A program made the position numbers and the translations under genes. The notes beneath the pieces were generated by a model that was not told where the DNA came from, did no database searches, and saw nothing but the letters and a program-made list of their open reading frames with translations. A DNA stretch of 64,000 bases from SXXH01 sp041165735. GTDB taxonomy: Bacteria > Planctomycetota > UBA1135 > GCA-002686595. Positions 9,955-18,863 of this stretch are shown here, one piece after another. Location of the stretch: positions 1 through 64,000 of the forward strand of contig JBKDQQ010000189.1 of NCBI GenBank assembly GCA_046341775.1, written 5' to 3'. Each line of letters starts with the position of its first letter. The stretch's first letter is position 1.

Positions 9955-11052
9955 ATGCACCCCCCCCCGAACATCCGATCTGTCGACCAGGCCCGCGACG
10001 CGGACCGGGAACTCGCGGACCTGAGGAGGACCGCGCGCGCGCGGCTCGCCTCGCTGGCCAAGCCGCCGGGGAGCATGGGGCGGCTCGAGGACCTGGCCGA
10101 GGCGCTGTGCGTGGCCCAACGCAGCATGGCGCCGTGCACCACGCCGCGCCTGCACCTCGTGTTCTGCGGCGACCACGCGGCGGCCTCCGCCACCAGTGCC
10201 TGGCCCTCGAGCGTGAGCGCCCTCGTCGCCCGCACCTTGGGGCTGGGCGGAGCGGTCTCCAGCGTCCTCGCGCGACGCTTCGACGCCGCCACGCGCGTGG
10301 TGGACGTGGCGCTGCATGGAGCGTGCGGCTTGGAAGCCGGCTGCGCCGAAGGAGTCGAGTTCCACGCCGCGCGACTCGTCCCCGGAGCCAAGGACATCCG
10401 CCACGAGGACGCGCTTTCCTCCGAGCAATTCGAAGCCTGCTGGCGCCTTGGCGCGTCCGAGGCGGAGCGCGCCGCGCAACGCGGCGTGCGCTTGCTCGTG
10501 CCGGGCGAGGTCGGCATCGGCAACACCGCCAGCGCGGCCGCCATGGCCATGCTCGTGTTGGGCTTGCCCGTCGGCGACGCCACCGGACGCGGCGCGGGGT
10601 GCGACGATGCGCAGCACGAGGCCAAGCGCCGCGCCGTGGCGCAAGCGGTCGCGCGCGCCAAGGAACGCCACGCCGCGCCGCTGGAACGCCTGCGAGCCGT
10701 GGCCGGGGCGGAACTCGTCGCCATGGCTGGTTCGCTGTCGCGCGCCAGCCAACTCGGCCTGACGAGCGTGCTCGACGGAGCGCTCGCCGCCGCCGCCGGC
10801 TTGCTGGCGCGCGAGCGCACGCCCGGTTGCGAGAGCCGTTGGCTCGCTTCGCACCTCGGCGCCGAACCTCTGCACGGCCACGCCCTCGAGAGCCTCGGGC
10901 TCCAACCGTGGCTCGCCTGGGACATGCGCCTCGGGGAAGGCAGCGGCGCGTTGCTGCTGTTGCCGCTCCTCGACGCGGCGGCGGACCTCGTGCGCTCGGT
11001 GGCGACCTTGGACGAGGCCTTGGGCCGCGCACCCGGGGAGCTTCGTCCATGA
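9955..11052 (+). CDS. cobT: Nicotinate-nucleotide--dimethylbenzimidazole phosphoribosyltransferase
   Basis: A 365-residue CobT that makes alpha-ribazole phosphate from nicotinate mononucleotide and a lower-ligand base, for the cobalamin nucleotide loop. Family blocks are clear: KPPGSMGRLEDLA near residue 36, the GDHA block, GEVGIGNTASAAA near residue 184, and RLGEGSGA near residue 325 carrying the catalytic glutamate. The ATG starts after a purine-poor leader; no other start keeps the N-terminal block and avoids a low-complexity extension. It overlaps cobS by four bases (ATGA), so the two are translationally coupled. cobU and cobC are not in the window, so the salvage pathway is incomplete here. 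Confidence 0.95.
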   Translation: MHPPPNIRSVDQARDADRELADLRRTARARLASLAKPPGSMGRLEDLAEALCVAQRSMAPCTTPRLHLVFCGDHAAASATSAWPSSVSALVARTLGLGGAVSSVLARRFDAATRVVDVALHGACGLEAGCAEGVEFHAARLVPGAKDIRHEDALSSEQFEACWRLGASEAERAAQRGVRLLVPGEVGIGNTASAAAMAMLVLGLPVGDATGRGAGCDDAQHEAKRRAVAQAVARAKERHAAPLERLRAVAGAELVAMAGSLSRASQLGLTSVLDGALAAAAGLLARERTPGCESRWLASHLGAEPLHGHALESLGLQPWLAWDMRLGEGSGALLLLPLLDAAADLVRSVATLDEALGRAPGELRP

Positions 11053-11825
11053 GCATCCTCGCTCGCGAATGGCGCGCGGCCTGGGTGGCGACGAGCTTCC
11101 TGACCCGCCTGCCGGTGCCGCCCGCGACGCACCACTTGCAGCCCGGCGACCTGCAACGCGCCGCGAGCTGGTTCCCGCTGGTCGGCGCGCTCGTGGGATG
11201 CGCGACGGCGGGGCTGACTTGGTTGCTGCACCCCCACCTGCCCTTCGGCATCGCCTTGCTCGTGGCCCTGCTCGTCGAGGCGCGCTTGACGGGCGCCTTC
11301 CACGAGGATGCCGTCGCCGACGCCTTCGACGCCTTCGGCGGCGGTTTCTCGCGCGAACGCGTGCTCGAGATCCTCAAGGACTCGCGCATCGGATCCTACG
11401 GCGCACTGGCCTTGTTCGGAGCGTTCCTGTTGCGCTACGAATCGAGCAAGGCGCTGTGGCTGGTGCGCGGCGAGCTGTTCTTCGCCGGCCTCGTGTGCGC
11501 GGCGAGCCTGGGCCGCTTGTCGGGGATGCTGCTGCTCGCCGCGTTGCCGACGATCCCCGAGCGGCAGAGCCTTTCGCGCGACCTGCTGGCCTTGCCCGCC
11601 TCGCGCGTGTCGCTGGCCGTGCTCGCCAGCCTGCCCGCGCTCTTGTGGCTCGCGTGGCTCGATCGCGCCGCGGCGCTCATGGCGGTCGGGGCCTGCGCCG
11701 CGGTGGTGTGGATCGCCGCGCGCTACTTGCGCCGGCGCATCGGCGGCTCGACGGGTGACGCGCTCGGCACCGCCACCTACGCGGTCCAACTGACGACGCT
11801 GCTCGCCGTGTTGTGGCGCTTCTGA
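11049..11825 (+). CDS. cobS: Adenosylcobinamide-GDP ribazoletransferase
   Basis: A 258-residue membrane enzyme that joins adenosylcobinamide-GDP to alpha-ribazole, the last step of the nucleotide loop. Several hydrophobic helices are visible. The metal-binding signature is FHEDAVADAFDAFGGG near residue 78, a variant of the usual HLDGLADTADG pattern; the variant also occurs in divergent CobS proteins, as I recall. The N terminus (FLTRLPVP) matches the family. The ATG sits in the ATGA overlap with cobT, and the stop lies just before a hairpin and a convergent gene. Confidence 0.93.
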   Translation: MSILAREWRAAWVATSFLTRLPVPPATHHLQPGDLQRAASWFPLVGALVGCATAGLTWLLHPHLPFGIALLVALLVEARLTGAFHEDAVADAFDAFGGGFSRERVLEILKDSRIGSYGALALFGAFLLRYESSKALWLVRGELFFAGLVCAASLGRLSGMLLLAALPTIPERQSLSRDLLALPASRVSLAVLASLPALLWLAWLDRAAALMAVGACAAVVWIAARYLRRRIGGSTGDALGTATYAVQLTTLLAVLWRF

Positions 11826-11834
11826 AGGTGCATG

Positions 11835-11849
11835 GACCGCGACGCGGTC
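11835..11849. terminator. Hairpin between convergent cobS and nfu-like gene
   Basis: GACCGC and GCGGTC flank GAC, giving a compact 6-bp stem ten bases after the cobS stop. It is placed to terminate the cobT-cobS message and possibly the opposing one. There is no T-run. Confidence 0.4.
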
Positions 11850-11882
11850 GGGCCCGCAAGGTGCGTCCTGTTCGCCGCGGCC

Positions 11883-12179
11883 TCAGCGCCGCCAGCGCAC
11901 CGCCTGCAACCACGGCAGTCCGGCGCGCAAGCGCGGTTCGATCAGGCTCGACATGGTCGAGTCGGAGGCATGGCAGCGCGCGCAGGCGCCGTCCAAGCGC
12001 AACTCGAGGTCGCCGTCGTCGACGGCCAGCAGTTGGACCGAGCCGCCGTCCGCCGCCAAGAGAGGCGCGACCGAGTCCAACACGGCTTGCACCTCGCGCA
12101 CGCGCGCCGCATCCCCGCGCGGCTGCGTGGGCGCTTCCCCCAAGCCCCAGCCCGCCGTCAGCCGGTCCAGCCAGCTCAC
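11883..12179 (-). CDS. NifU C-terminal domain (Nfu-type) iron-sulfur carrier
   Basis: A 98-residue protein made almost entirely of the NifU C-terminal domain, which assembles or carries a [4Fe-4S] cluster on a CxxC motif. The motif is visible as GACARCHAS near residue 70, preceded by the block LAADGGSVQLLAVDDGDLEL. The GTG start overlaps the stop of the upstream gene (GTGA), which supports it over the long Arg-rich upstream reading. It is probably made with the preceding HEVNN protein. The C terminus LPWLQAVRW is somewhat divergent, so function in Fe-S delivery is inferred. Confidence 0.85.
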   Translation of the reverse strand: MSWLDRLTAGWGLGEAPTQPRGDAARVREVQAVLDSVAPLLAADGGSVQLLAVDDGDLELRLDGACARCHASDSTMSSLIEPRLRAGLPWLQAVRWRR

Positions 12180-12604
12180 GTGGACACCAAGTCGCAGGTG
12201 CCGCGCTCGAAGTCCAGCGCGAGGCGGGCACCCGCCGGTGCCAGCCGCGCCTCCACCAACACGCGCGCCGCGAACTCGAAGTCCATGCGATCGAGAGGAC
12301 CTTCCGATCCCAGGTCGAGTGGTCGCTGTTCGGCCGCGAGTCGCTTCTTCACCAGCGTCCACAAGAGCCGCGCCGCGCGCGGCGTGCAGGCGGGCCGCGC
12401 CTCGTCGCCGCACAAGGCGGCGAGCAACTCGCCTTGCGCAGCCAGCGAAGCGCCGCATGCGGCGAGGTCCTCGCCACGCTCGCCGACCACGTCCGCGCCC
12501 ACGTGCTTGCAGAGCGCATCCATCGCCGACAAGTACTGCGCGGCGTTGTTCACCTCGTGCAGCACGGAGCCGAGCAGGTCGGCGGCGAGGGCGGCGTGCT
12601 TCAC
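12176..12604 (-). CDS. Histidine kinase-like (DHp-type) protein without a clear ATPase domain
   Basis: A 142-residue protein, GTG start, whose N-terminal helix has LLGSVLHEVNNAAQYLSAM. HEVNN matches the H-box of many histidine kinases, where the His is the phosphorylated residue. The remaining 110 residues are helical and then beta-like (ARLALDFERGTCDLV). I see no N-box or G-box for ATP, so it could be a phosphotransfer protein of the ChpT type or a degenerate kinase. The apparent upstream extension is the tRNA-Leu read in frame, so the GTG is the only start between tRNA and H-box that I can support. It is coupled by GTGA to the Nfu gene. The function is inferred from one motif. Confidence 0.6.
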   Translation of the reverse strand: MKHAALAADLLGSVLHEVNNAAQYLSAMDALCKHVGADVVGERGEDLAACGASLAAQGELLAALCGDEARPACTPRAARLLWTLVKKRLAAEQRPLDLGSEGPLDRMDFEFAARVLVEARLAPAGARLALDFERGTCDLVST

Positions 12605-12639
12605 TGCGAAGAAGGGACGCGGAGAGGTGCTTGGGAGGA

Positions 12640-12726
<87 letters not shown>

Positions 12727-12800
12727 ACGGGGATCGTCGAGCCGGAACAGGATAGCGCGGTCGCCCCGCCCTTCCAACGGAGTTCGCCGCCCCCGCGCGC

Positions 12801-13487
12801 TCAGGGCGCGAGCGCGTGTTCCAGCCCGCGCGCCACGCCGAGGGCGCGCGCCGCGTGCCGCGCGGCGGACAGCAGGCCGGGTCCGAAGGCCTCCGGCGAG
12901 GACATGTCGTGGCGCAGGGTCAGGCGCTCTCCAGGCGCTCCGAACACGACCTCCTGGTGCGCGTAGTGTCCGGGCAAGCGCACCGAGTGGATCGGGATCT
13001 CGCCGCGGCCGGGCCGGTCGGCGCGCAGCTTGTTCGCCGTGTCGATCGCCGTGCCCGATGGCGCGTCCTTCTTGCGCTCGTGGTGCAGCTCGATGATCTC
13101 CACCTGCGGCATGTGGCGCGCGAACTCCAACGCCGCGCGCTGCAAGAGCACCATGCCCAGGGAGAAGTTCGGCACGACCAGGCCGCCCAGGCCCAAGCCG
13201 CGCGCCAGCGCGTCGAGCTCGGCGAGCTCGACGTCGGAGACGCCGGAAGTGCCGACGAGCGGACGAACGCCATTCTCGAGCATGATGCGCGCGTGTCGCG
13301 CGCCGAGTCCCGCCTCGGTGGCGTCGAGCGCGACCTCGGGGCGCGCTTCGCGCAGTGCCGAGCGCAGGTCGTGGCCGCGCCCGATGCGCGCGACGAGCTC
13401 GAAGCTCGCGTGGCCGCCGTAGCATTCGGCGGCGCGTGCGCCGAGTCGCCCCGTCGCCCCCACCACGGCGATGCGCAACTTGCTCAC
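12801..13487 (-). CDS. dapB: 4-hydroxy-tetrahydrodipicolinate reductase
   Basis: A 228-residue DapB, which reduces the dihydrodipicolinate precursor in the diaminopimelate/lysine pathway. The N-terminal NAD(P)-binding motif VVGATGRLG starts at about residue 8. The substrate-binding and catalytic region has ELHHERKKDAPSGTA (the paired His and the Lys-Asp-Ala-Pro-Ser-Gly-Thr block). The GTG start is in a four-base GTGA overlap with the ddl stop, so the two are coupled. A GTG rather than an ATG is the only start that gives a normal N terminus. It closes a wall-precursor operon. Confidence 0.93.
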   Translation of the reverse strand: MSKLRIAVVGATGRLGARAAECYGGHASFELVARIGRGHDLRSALREARPEVALDATEAGLGARHARIMLENGVRPLVGTSGVSDVELAELDALARGLGLGGLVVPNFSLGMVLLQRAALEFARHMPQVEIIELHHERKKDAPSGTAIDTANKLRADRPGRGEIPIHSVRLPGHYAHQEVVFGAPGERLTLRHDMSSPEAFGPGLLSAARHAARALGVARGLEHALAP

Positions 13488-14665
13488 GCCTGGTCCTTGC
13501 AAGCCAGCGCGGAGAGCAGCAGGCACAAGTCGCGGAACGACAGGCCGGCATGCGCCGCCTCCTGCGGCAACAACGAGCGCTCGGTCATGCCGGGCAAGGT
13601 GTTCACTTCCAACGCGACTGGTTCGCCGAATCCGCCCGTCGGCGTGCGCGGCGTGAGGAAGTCGATGCGCGCGTAGGAGCGTCCACCGACGGCGCGGAAG
13701 GCGCGGCGCGCCGCGACGCGGATCGCCTCGCACGCGTCGGCCGGCAAGCTCGTCGGCGGGCAGTGCTCGCTGGCTCCTTGGGCGCTGTACTTCTCCTCGT
13801 AGTCGAAGAAGCGCCCATCCTTGGGCGTGATCTCGATGGGCATCAAGGCGACGACGTCGCCATCGCCGTCGCCGAGCACGCCGCAGGATGTCTCCACGCC
13901 TCGCACGCGCGCCTCCACCAACGCGCGGTCGCCGGTCGCCAGGACGCACTCGATCGCCGCCGCGACGCCGTCCAACTCGGACTCCAGCGAGGTCGCAACC
14001 GACGAGCCGCCGCTGTTGGGCTTGACGCACCATCCGTCGGCGGAAAGTTCGCGCACGCGGGCCAGGGACGCTTCGCGCGCCGTGCGCCACTCGCCACGCG
14101 GCAACTCCAGGCCCGGGGCGACGCGCACGCCGGCGCGTCGCAGCACGTCCTTGGTGGCGGACTTGTTCATGCACAGGGCCGAGGTCCACACGCCTTCCCC
14201 CGTGTGGCGGCGACCGAGCATGCGCAGCAGTCCCTGCAAGGTGCCGTCCTCGCCCTCGCCGCCATGCAAGGCGAGGAAGAACGGCGCGTCCACGGGGATC
14301 CGCGCCAACGCCTCGGCCGGTTCGAGCCGCTCTTCACCCAACAGCCACCAGCCATCGGGCTCCAACTGCACTTCGCGCACGCGTCGCGGTCCGCGTCCGT
14401 CGCTCGCGTCGCTCGCGTCGCGCAAGGCGGCCGCCACCGCCGCTCCGGAGCGCAGCGAGACTTCGCGTTCGCTCGAGCGTCCGCCCGACAAGACGACGAC
14501 TTGCGACTCGCCGAGCCGCCGCCACGCCGATTCCGGCGCGAGGGCGAGCAGATCTCCGCGCCCGGGTCCGGGCTGGCGCGGCGCAGGCTCGCCGTGCGCC
14601 GTGGAACGCCCGTCCGCCGAGGACGGCCGCGTCGAGGAGAGCGGCGCCGAGGCTTCCTGCGTCAC
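13484..14665 (-). CDS. ddl: D-alanine--D-alanine ligase
   Basis: A 393-residue ATP-grasp ligase making D-Ala-D-Ala for peptidoglycan. Motifs: VVLSGGRSSEREVSLRSG near residue 60, the LHGGEGEDG block, WCVKPNSGGSSVATS, SYARIDFL, and VALEVNTLPGMTERSLLP at the C terminus with the metal-binding Glu and Asn. The chosen GTG overlaps the upstream stop (GTGA) and gives a 50-60 residue N-terminal extension longer than usual, poor in conserved residues. A shorter product is possible, since Ddl normally begins near the glycine-rich loop. Confidence 0.92.
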   Translation of the reverse strand: MTQEASAPLSSTRPSSADGRSTAHGEPAPRQPGPGRGDLLALAPESAWRRLGESQVVVLSGGRSSEREVSLRSGAAVAAALRDASDASDGRGPRRVREVQLEPDGWWLLGEERLEPAEALARIPVDAPFFLALHGGEGEDGTLQGLLRMLGRRHTGEGVWTSALCMNKSATKDVLRRAGVRVAPGLELPRGEWRTAREASLARVRELSADGWCVKPNSGGSSVATSLESELDGVAAAIECVLATGDRALVEARVRGVETSCGVLGDGDGDVVALMPIEITPKDGRFFDYEEKYSAQGASEHCPPTSLPADACEAIRVAARRAFRAVGGRSYARIDFLTPRTPTGGFGEPVALEVNTLPGMTERSLLPQEAAHAGLSFRDLCLLLSALACKDQA

Positions 14666-16077
14666 GGGTTCCAGCCCTCGCCGTAGTACGTGCCGCGCTC
14701 GGTGCGCACATGCCGGTGCTCCGGCCCGCGGTGCGCGAACTCGCGCGCCGATTCGGCGTAGACCGGATCGATCTCGATCTGCACGTTGCCCGTTTCGTCC
14801 ATGCGCGGCAAGGCCAAGCCCGCCTCGGCCGCCCAGCGCGCGTGCATGGCGCACAAGTCGCGCCGCGTGGTGGCGGGCGAGTCGTCGCCTTCCTTGTTCT
14901 TGACCGGCGAGAACTCCTCGCGACGCTCGACCTCGAGGATGGCGCTCTCGTCGGCGAAGGCCAACGCGTCGAACACGAAGGTCTCGAACTTGAAGCCGGC
15001 CGTGGTGGTCGGCGCGCCCGCGGAGTCGATGCAGGGGATCTGCTTCTTGGCCACGTGCCACGGCAGCTCCAGTCGCGCGCCGACGAGGCGCTCCACGAAG
15101 GAGCGATCGATGGCGTGCAGCGCGATGTTGCCTGCCGAGTAGAGCAGTTCGCCGCGCTCGTCCGTGGCATGGCGCAGGTCGGCCGGCAGGTCCGAATACT
15201 CGATGCACGAAAGGCGCCCGTCGACCTTGCCCAAGACGCCCACCTTCTCGTGCGCGTCGCGCTTCTTGACCACCTTGCTCGACATCTGCGAGCCGGAGAG
15301 CGCATGCAGGCCCAGGAACAGCGGATCCGCGGGAGGCGCGAGAGGATTGTCCACCTGGAAGTAGCTGAAGACTTCGACTCCGCGCTCGCCCGCCGAGCGC
15401 AAGGCCCCGCTGGTTTGCAGGGCGAGCAGCGAGCCGCCGTGGCCGTTCGGAGCGAGGAACAACTCGGTCGCCGAGGCCATCAGGATCCGTCCTTCGGAGT
15501 CGAGCGCAGGCAGCATCGATTGCGCGAAGAACACGATCTCGTCGGCGGGCAGGCCGAAGTGGTCGTGGCGCGCGAAGAACTCGCGCGTCGTGGCGTCGTT
15601 GCCCTCCGACGTCATGATGTACCAAGGCGTGGGCACGCCGTGCCGGCGGCGCACGGCGTGCAACCGGCGCGCGAAGATCTCGAACAACGACCGTCCGGTC
15701 ACCGGTCCGATCGGGAAGCAGCCCTTGGGCCCCTCGTATCCGAGGCGCGAGGCCTGGCCGCCTGCGACCAGGAGGTAGCCCACCTTGCCGCGCGACAGCA
15801 GGTCTTCCCCTGCTTCGCGGGCCTCCTTGGCGCGCGCGGCTTGGCGCTGGTCGAGGCCGAAGACCGCCGGCGCCTCGAAGCGCGGAGACGCCCCGCCGTC
15901 GGAACCGGAACGCGCCAGGCGCGCCAGTTCTCCGATCAGAGGGAGGTCGAGGCTCGCGAGCCGGCTCAGGAGCGCCTCGCGCGGCGCCCCTGCGAGGCGC
16001 GTGGCGTGGGTCCACAGGTGGCCTTGGCCGGCGGCCTCGAGGCTTTGCTGCAACAGGCGCGGATCGGGTGTGCTCAT
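14662..16077 (-). CDS. UDPGP-family pyrophosphorylase (UDP-N-acetylglucosamine type)
   Basis: A 471-residue nucleotidyltransferase of the eukaryotic-like UDPGP family, the group including UAP1/AGX1. The nucleotide loop LLVAGGQASRLGYEGPKGCF lies near residue 105. TSEGNDATT, the NGHGG block and FSYFQVDNPL follow, as in UDP-HexNAc pyrophosphorylases, and KKRDAHEKVGVLG follows too. The likely product is UDP-GlcNAc for wall or glycan synthesis, which its coupling to ddl and dapB supports. Bacterial GlmU is unrelated. I cannot rule out another uridylated sugar as substrate. First gene of the operon. Confidence 0.88.
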   Translation of the reverse strand: MSTPDPRLLQQSLEAAGQGHLWTHATRLAGAPREALLSRLASLDLPLIGELARLARSGSDGGASPRFEAPAVFGLDQRQAARAKEAREAGEDLLSRGKVGYLLVAGGQASRLGYEGPKGCFPIGPVTGRSLFEIFARRLHAVRRRHGVPTPWYIMTSEGNDATTREFFARHDHFGLPADEIVFFAQSMLPALDSEGRILMASATELFLAPNGHGGSLLALQTSGALRSAGERGVEVFSYFQVDNPLAPPADPLFLGLHALSGSQMSSKVVKKRDAHEKVGVLGKVDGRLSCIEYSDLPADLRHATDERGELLYSAGNIALHAIDRSFVERLVGARLELPWHVAKKQIPCIDSAGAPTTTAGFKFETFVFDALAFADESAILEVERREEFSPVKNKEGDDSPATTRRDLCAMHARWAAEAGLALPRMDETGNVQIEIDPVYAESAREFAHRGPEHRHVRTERGTYYGEGWNP

Positions 16078-16162
16078 GGCGCTGGTTGGGCCACTCTAGC
16101 CTCGTCGCCCGCGCGTTCCAGCCGTCGCATCGTGGAGCGGCCGACGGCCGCGCGCGCGCGCG

Positions 16163-17404
16163 TCAGTCGGGACGGCCGATCAGGATCGACACGTTGTGCC
16201 CGCCGAAGCCCAGCGAGTTGGACAGGGCGTTCCGGATCTGCACGGCGCGCGCCGCGCCCGGCACGTAGTCGAGGTCGCAGTCCGGATCGGGCGTCGTGTA
16301 GTTGCGGGTGGGGTGCACCATGCCATGGTGCACCGACAGGGCGGTGACCACGAGCTCGACCGCGGCCGAGGCGCCCAGCAGGTGCCCGACCATCGACTTG
16401 GTCGAGTTGACGGCGAGCTTCCTGGCGTGGTCGCCGAAGCACAGCTTCAACGCGCGCGTCTCGATGGCGTCGTTGTACGGAGTGCTCGTGCCGTGCGCGT
16501 TGATGTAGTCGACCTGGTCGGGAGCGACCCGGCCGTGGCGCAGCGCTTCGCGGAAGGCGCGCGCGGGGCCGCGTCCATCCTCCTTCGGGGCCGTGATGTG
16601 GTGCGCATCGTCGGTCGAGCCGTAGCCCTTGACTTCGGCGTAGATGCGCGCGCCGCGCCGCTTGGCGCGTTCGTACTCCTCGAAGACGAGGATGCCGCAG
16701 CCTTCGCCCATCACGAAGCCGTCGCGGTCCTTGTCGAAGGGCCGCGAGGCCGCCGAGGGATCGTCGTTGCGCGTCGACAACGCCTTCATGTTGGCGAAGC
16801 CCGCCAGGCTCAACGCCGTCGTGGCGGACTCCGCGCCGCCCGTGGCGACGACATCGCAGTCGCCCCATTGGATGGCGCGCCACGCCATGCCGATGGCGTG
16901 TCCGGCCGAGGCGCAGGCCGACGAGGTCGTGAACGAGGTGCCGAGCAGCCCGTGGCGGATGGAAACCTGGCCGGAGACGGCGTTGGCCATGATCTTCGGG
17001 ACGAAGTGCGGGCTGACCCGCCGCGGCCCGCGCTCGAGCATGTCGCGGTACTGCTCCTCGATGCCCGTGATGCCGCCGATGCCGGTGCCGATGATCGCGC
17101 CGAAGCGCTCGCGCTCCTCCTCGCCCGCGGCCTTGGGCTCGAGTCCGGCGTCCTTGAAGGCCTGGTCCGAGCACATCAGGGCCCACATGGTGAACGGGTC
17201 GTACTTGCGCAGGTCCGGACCGGCGAACGCGGTCGCCGGATCCCAGTGCACGCTGCCCGCGAAGTGAACCGAGTGGTCCTTGGTGTCGAACTTCGTGATC
17301 GGGCCGATGCCGTTCTCCCCGCGCAGCAGGCGGGCCCACGTCGTCTCGACGTCGTTGCCCAGGGCGTTCATGGTGCCGAGGCCGGTGATGACTACGCGAC
17401 GCAT
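16163..17404 (-). CDS. fabF: Beta-ketoacyl-ACP synthase II
   Basis: A 413-residue condensing enzyme that elongates acyl-ACP with malonyl-ACP. The catalytic cysteine is C164 in SSACASAGHA, with H304 in INAHGTSTP, K336 in NSTKSMVG and H341 in GHLLGASAA. The N terminus MRRVVITGLG is typical, so the start is secure. It follows acpP by about 120 bases and ends the fatty acid cluster on this strand. All motifs are intact. Confidence 0.96.
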   Translation of the reverse strand: MRRVVITGLGTMNALGNDVETTWARLLRGENGIGPITKFDTKDHSVHFAGSVHWDPATAFAGPDLRKYDPFTMWALMCSDQAFKDAGLEPKAAGEEERERFGAIIGTGIGGITGIEEQYRDMLERGPRRVSPHFVPKIMANAVSGQVSIRHGLLGTSFTTSSACASAGHAIGMAWRAIQWGDCDVVATGGAESATTALSLAGFANMKALSTRNDDPSAASRPFDKDRDGFVMGEGCGILVFEEYERAKRRGARIYAEVKGYGSTDDAHHITAPKEDGRGPARAFREALRHGRVAPDQVDYINAHGTSTPYNDAIETRALKLCFGDHARKLAVNSTKSMVGHLLGASAAVELVVTALSVHHGMVHPTRNYTTPDPDCDLDYVPGAARAVQIRNALSNSLGFGGHNVSILIGRPD

Positions 17405-17524
17405 GTGTGTGGGTTGCTCGAAGGCCCGCGCGCGGCGGGCGGTTGCGGAGGTGCGGAGCGGGTCGATCCGGATCCGGTCGAGGCGCGCCGCCTCCGCGGA
17501 ACGGCGTCGAGGACGACTCCGTGA

Positions 17525-17776
17525 TCAGGACTTGCTGCTGATGTAGTCGATGGCCGCGCCGACGGTGCGGATCTTCTCGGCGTCCTCGTCGGGGATCGTG
17601 ATCTCGAACTCGTCCTCGAAGCTCATGACGAGCTCGACCGTGTCCAGCGAGTCGGCGCCGAGGTCGTTCACGAAGTCGGTCTCGCGCTTCACCTTCTCGC
17701 GCGGCTGGCTCATCTTGTCGCAGACGATCTTGATGACGCGCTCTTCGACGGTGGCGGTGTTGGCGTTGTTGGACAT
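17525..17776 (-). CDS. acpP: Acyl carrier protein
   Basis: An 83-residue acidic four-helix carrier. S43 in [13 protein letters not shown] takes the 4'-phosphopantetheine arm. The sequence [17 protein letters not shown] is typical. A strong ribosome-binding sequence (AAGGAG) precedes the ATG by about eight bases, which fits the high expression of this protein. It lies between fabG and fabF, as in many bacteria. Confidence 0.97.
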   Translation of the reverse strand: MSNNANTATVEERVIKIVCDKMSQPREKVKRETDFVNDLGADSLDTVELVMSFEDEFEITIPDEDAEKIRTVGAAIDYISSKS

Positions 17777-17969
17777 CGTTCTTGCTCCTTGTGGAAGACA
17801 GGCCGCGGCGCGAGGCCCCGGCGCGGGGTGAGGGGATCTGGGTCGGTCGTCGTGCGAGTCGTCCGCGTCGTCGGGAGCGCGATTCGGTGTCGCGCGCCAC
17901 GGCGCGGCCGTGGATGTGTGGCGTGGGCCGTCGGCTCGGCCCAGGCGGGACGCAGGGTCCCGCTGCGAG

Positions 17970-18734
17970 TCAGAGCGACAGTCCTCCGTCGACGACGAGG
18001 ACTTGGCCGGTGACGTAGGCGCCGCCCGGGCCGACGAGGTAGTCGACCGCCAGCGCGATCTCCGCCGGCTCGCCGATGCGGCCGAGCGGAATGTTCTCCT
18101 TGAGCTTGGCGACGGCGGCCTCGTCGGCGATGGCCGCCGTCATGTCCGAGCGCACGTAGCCGGGTGCGACGAGGTTCACGCGCACCTTGCGGCCGGCCAG
18201 TTCCTTGGCGAGCGACTTGGTGAGGCCGACGAGCGCGGCCTTCGAGGCGGCGTAGTTGCACTGGCCGGCGTTGCCCGTGAGGCCCACGATCGAGCCGATG
18301 TTGACGATGGCGCCGCCGGTCTTCATCAGCGTGCGCGACGCGGACTTGCAGAAGTTCCAAGCGCCCTTGAGGTTCACGTCGAGCACGCGGTCGAAGTCCT
18401 CCTCGCTCATGCGCAGGATGAGCTGGTCCTTCGTCACGCCGGCGTTGTTCACGAGGATGTCGATGCGTCCGTGCTCCTTGACGACGCCATCGACGAGCGC
18501 GGCGACGGCCGCCGTCTGGGCCACGTCCACGCCCAGGGCCTGGGCGCCGGGAGTCAGCTCGGAGCACCTGGCGGCGGTCTCGGCCGCGCGATCCGCGCTC
18601 GTGGCGACGCAAACCACCTTGGCGCCGCGGGATGCCAGTTGCAGGGCGATGGAGGCGCCGATGCCGCGCGAGGCACCGGTGACGATGGCCACCTGTCCAG
18701 CGAGGACGCGCGGCGATTCAGCTTGGGCGGTCAA
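17970..18734 (-). CDS. fabG: 3-oxoacyl-ACP reductase
   Basis: A 254-residue short-chain dehydrogenase that reduces 3-oxoacyl-ACP with NADPH. The cofactor loop TGASRGIG is at residues 19-26, NNAG at 96-99, and the catalytic triad is S148 (NIGSIVG), Y161 (NYAASK) and K165. The C-terminal VDGGLSL is typical. Roughly 190 bases separate it from acpP. Context between fabD and acpP makes FabG the best call among similar dehydrogenases. Confidence 0.95.
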   Translation of the reverse strand: MTAQAESPRVLAGQVAIVTGASRGIGASIALQLASRGAKVVCVATSADRAAETAARCSELTPGAQALGVDVAQTAAVAALVDGVVKEHGRIDILVNNAGVTKDQLILRMSEEDFDRVLDVNLKGAWNFCKSASRTLMKTGGAIVNIGSIVGLTGNAGQCNYAASKAALVGLTKSLAKELAGRKVRVNLVAPGYVRSDMTAAIADEAAVAKLKENIPLGRIGEPAEIALAVDYLVGPGGAYVTGQVLVVDGGLSL

Positions 18735-18863
18735 GGCGATCGGAGACGGGGGGGAGCCGGGGGAGGTGCGACCCTTGGCGGGCGCACCCTAGTGGAGGGA
18801 CTGTAGCGGGGTGCGCAGTCAGGGTCAACGCGCAGGCGGATGGCGGTCGCCGGGCTCGAAGGA

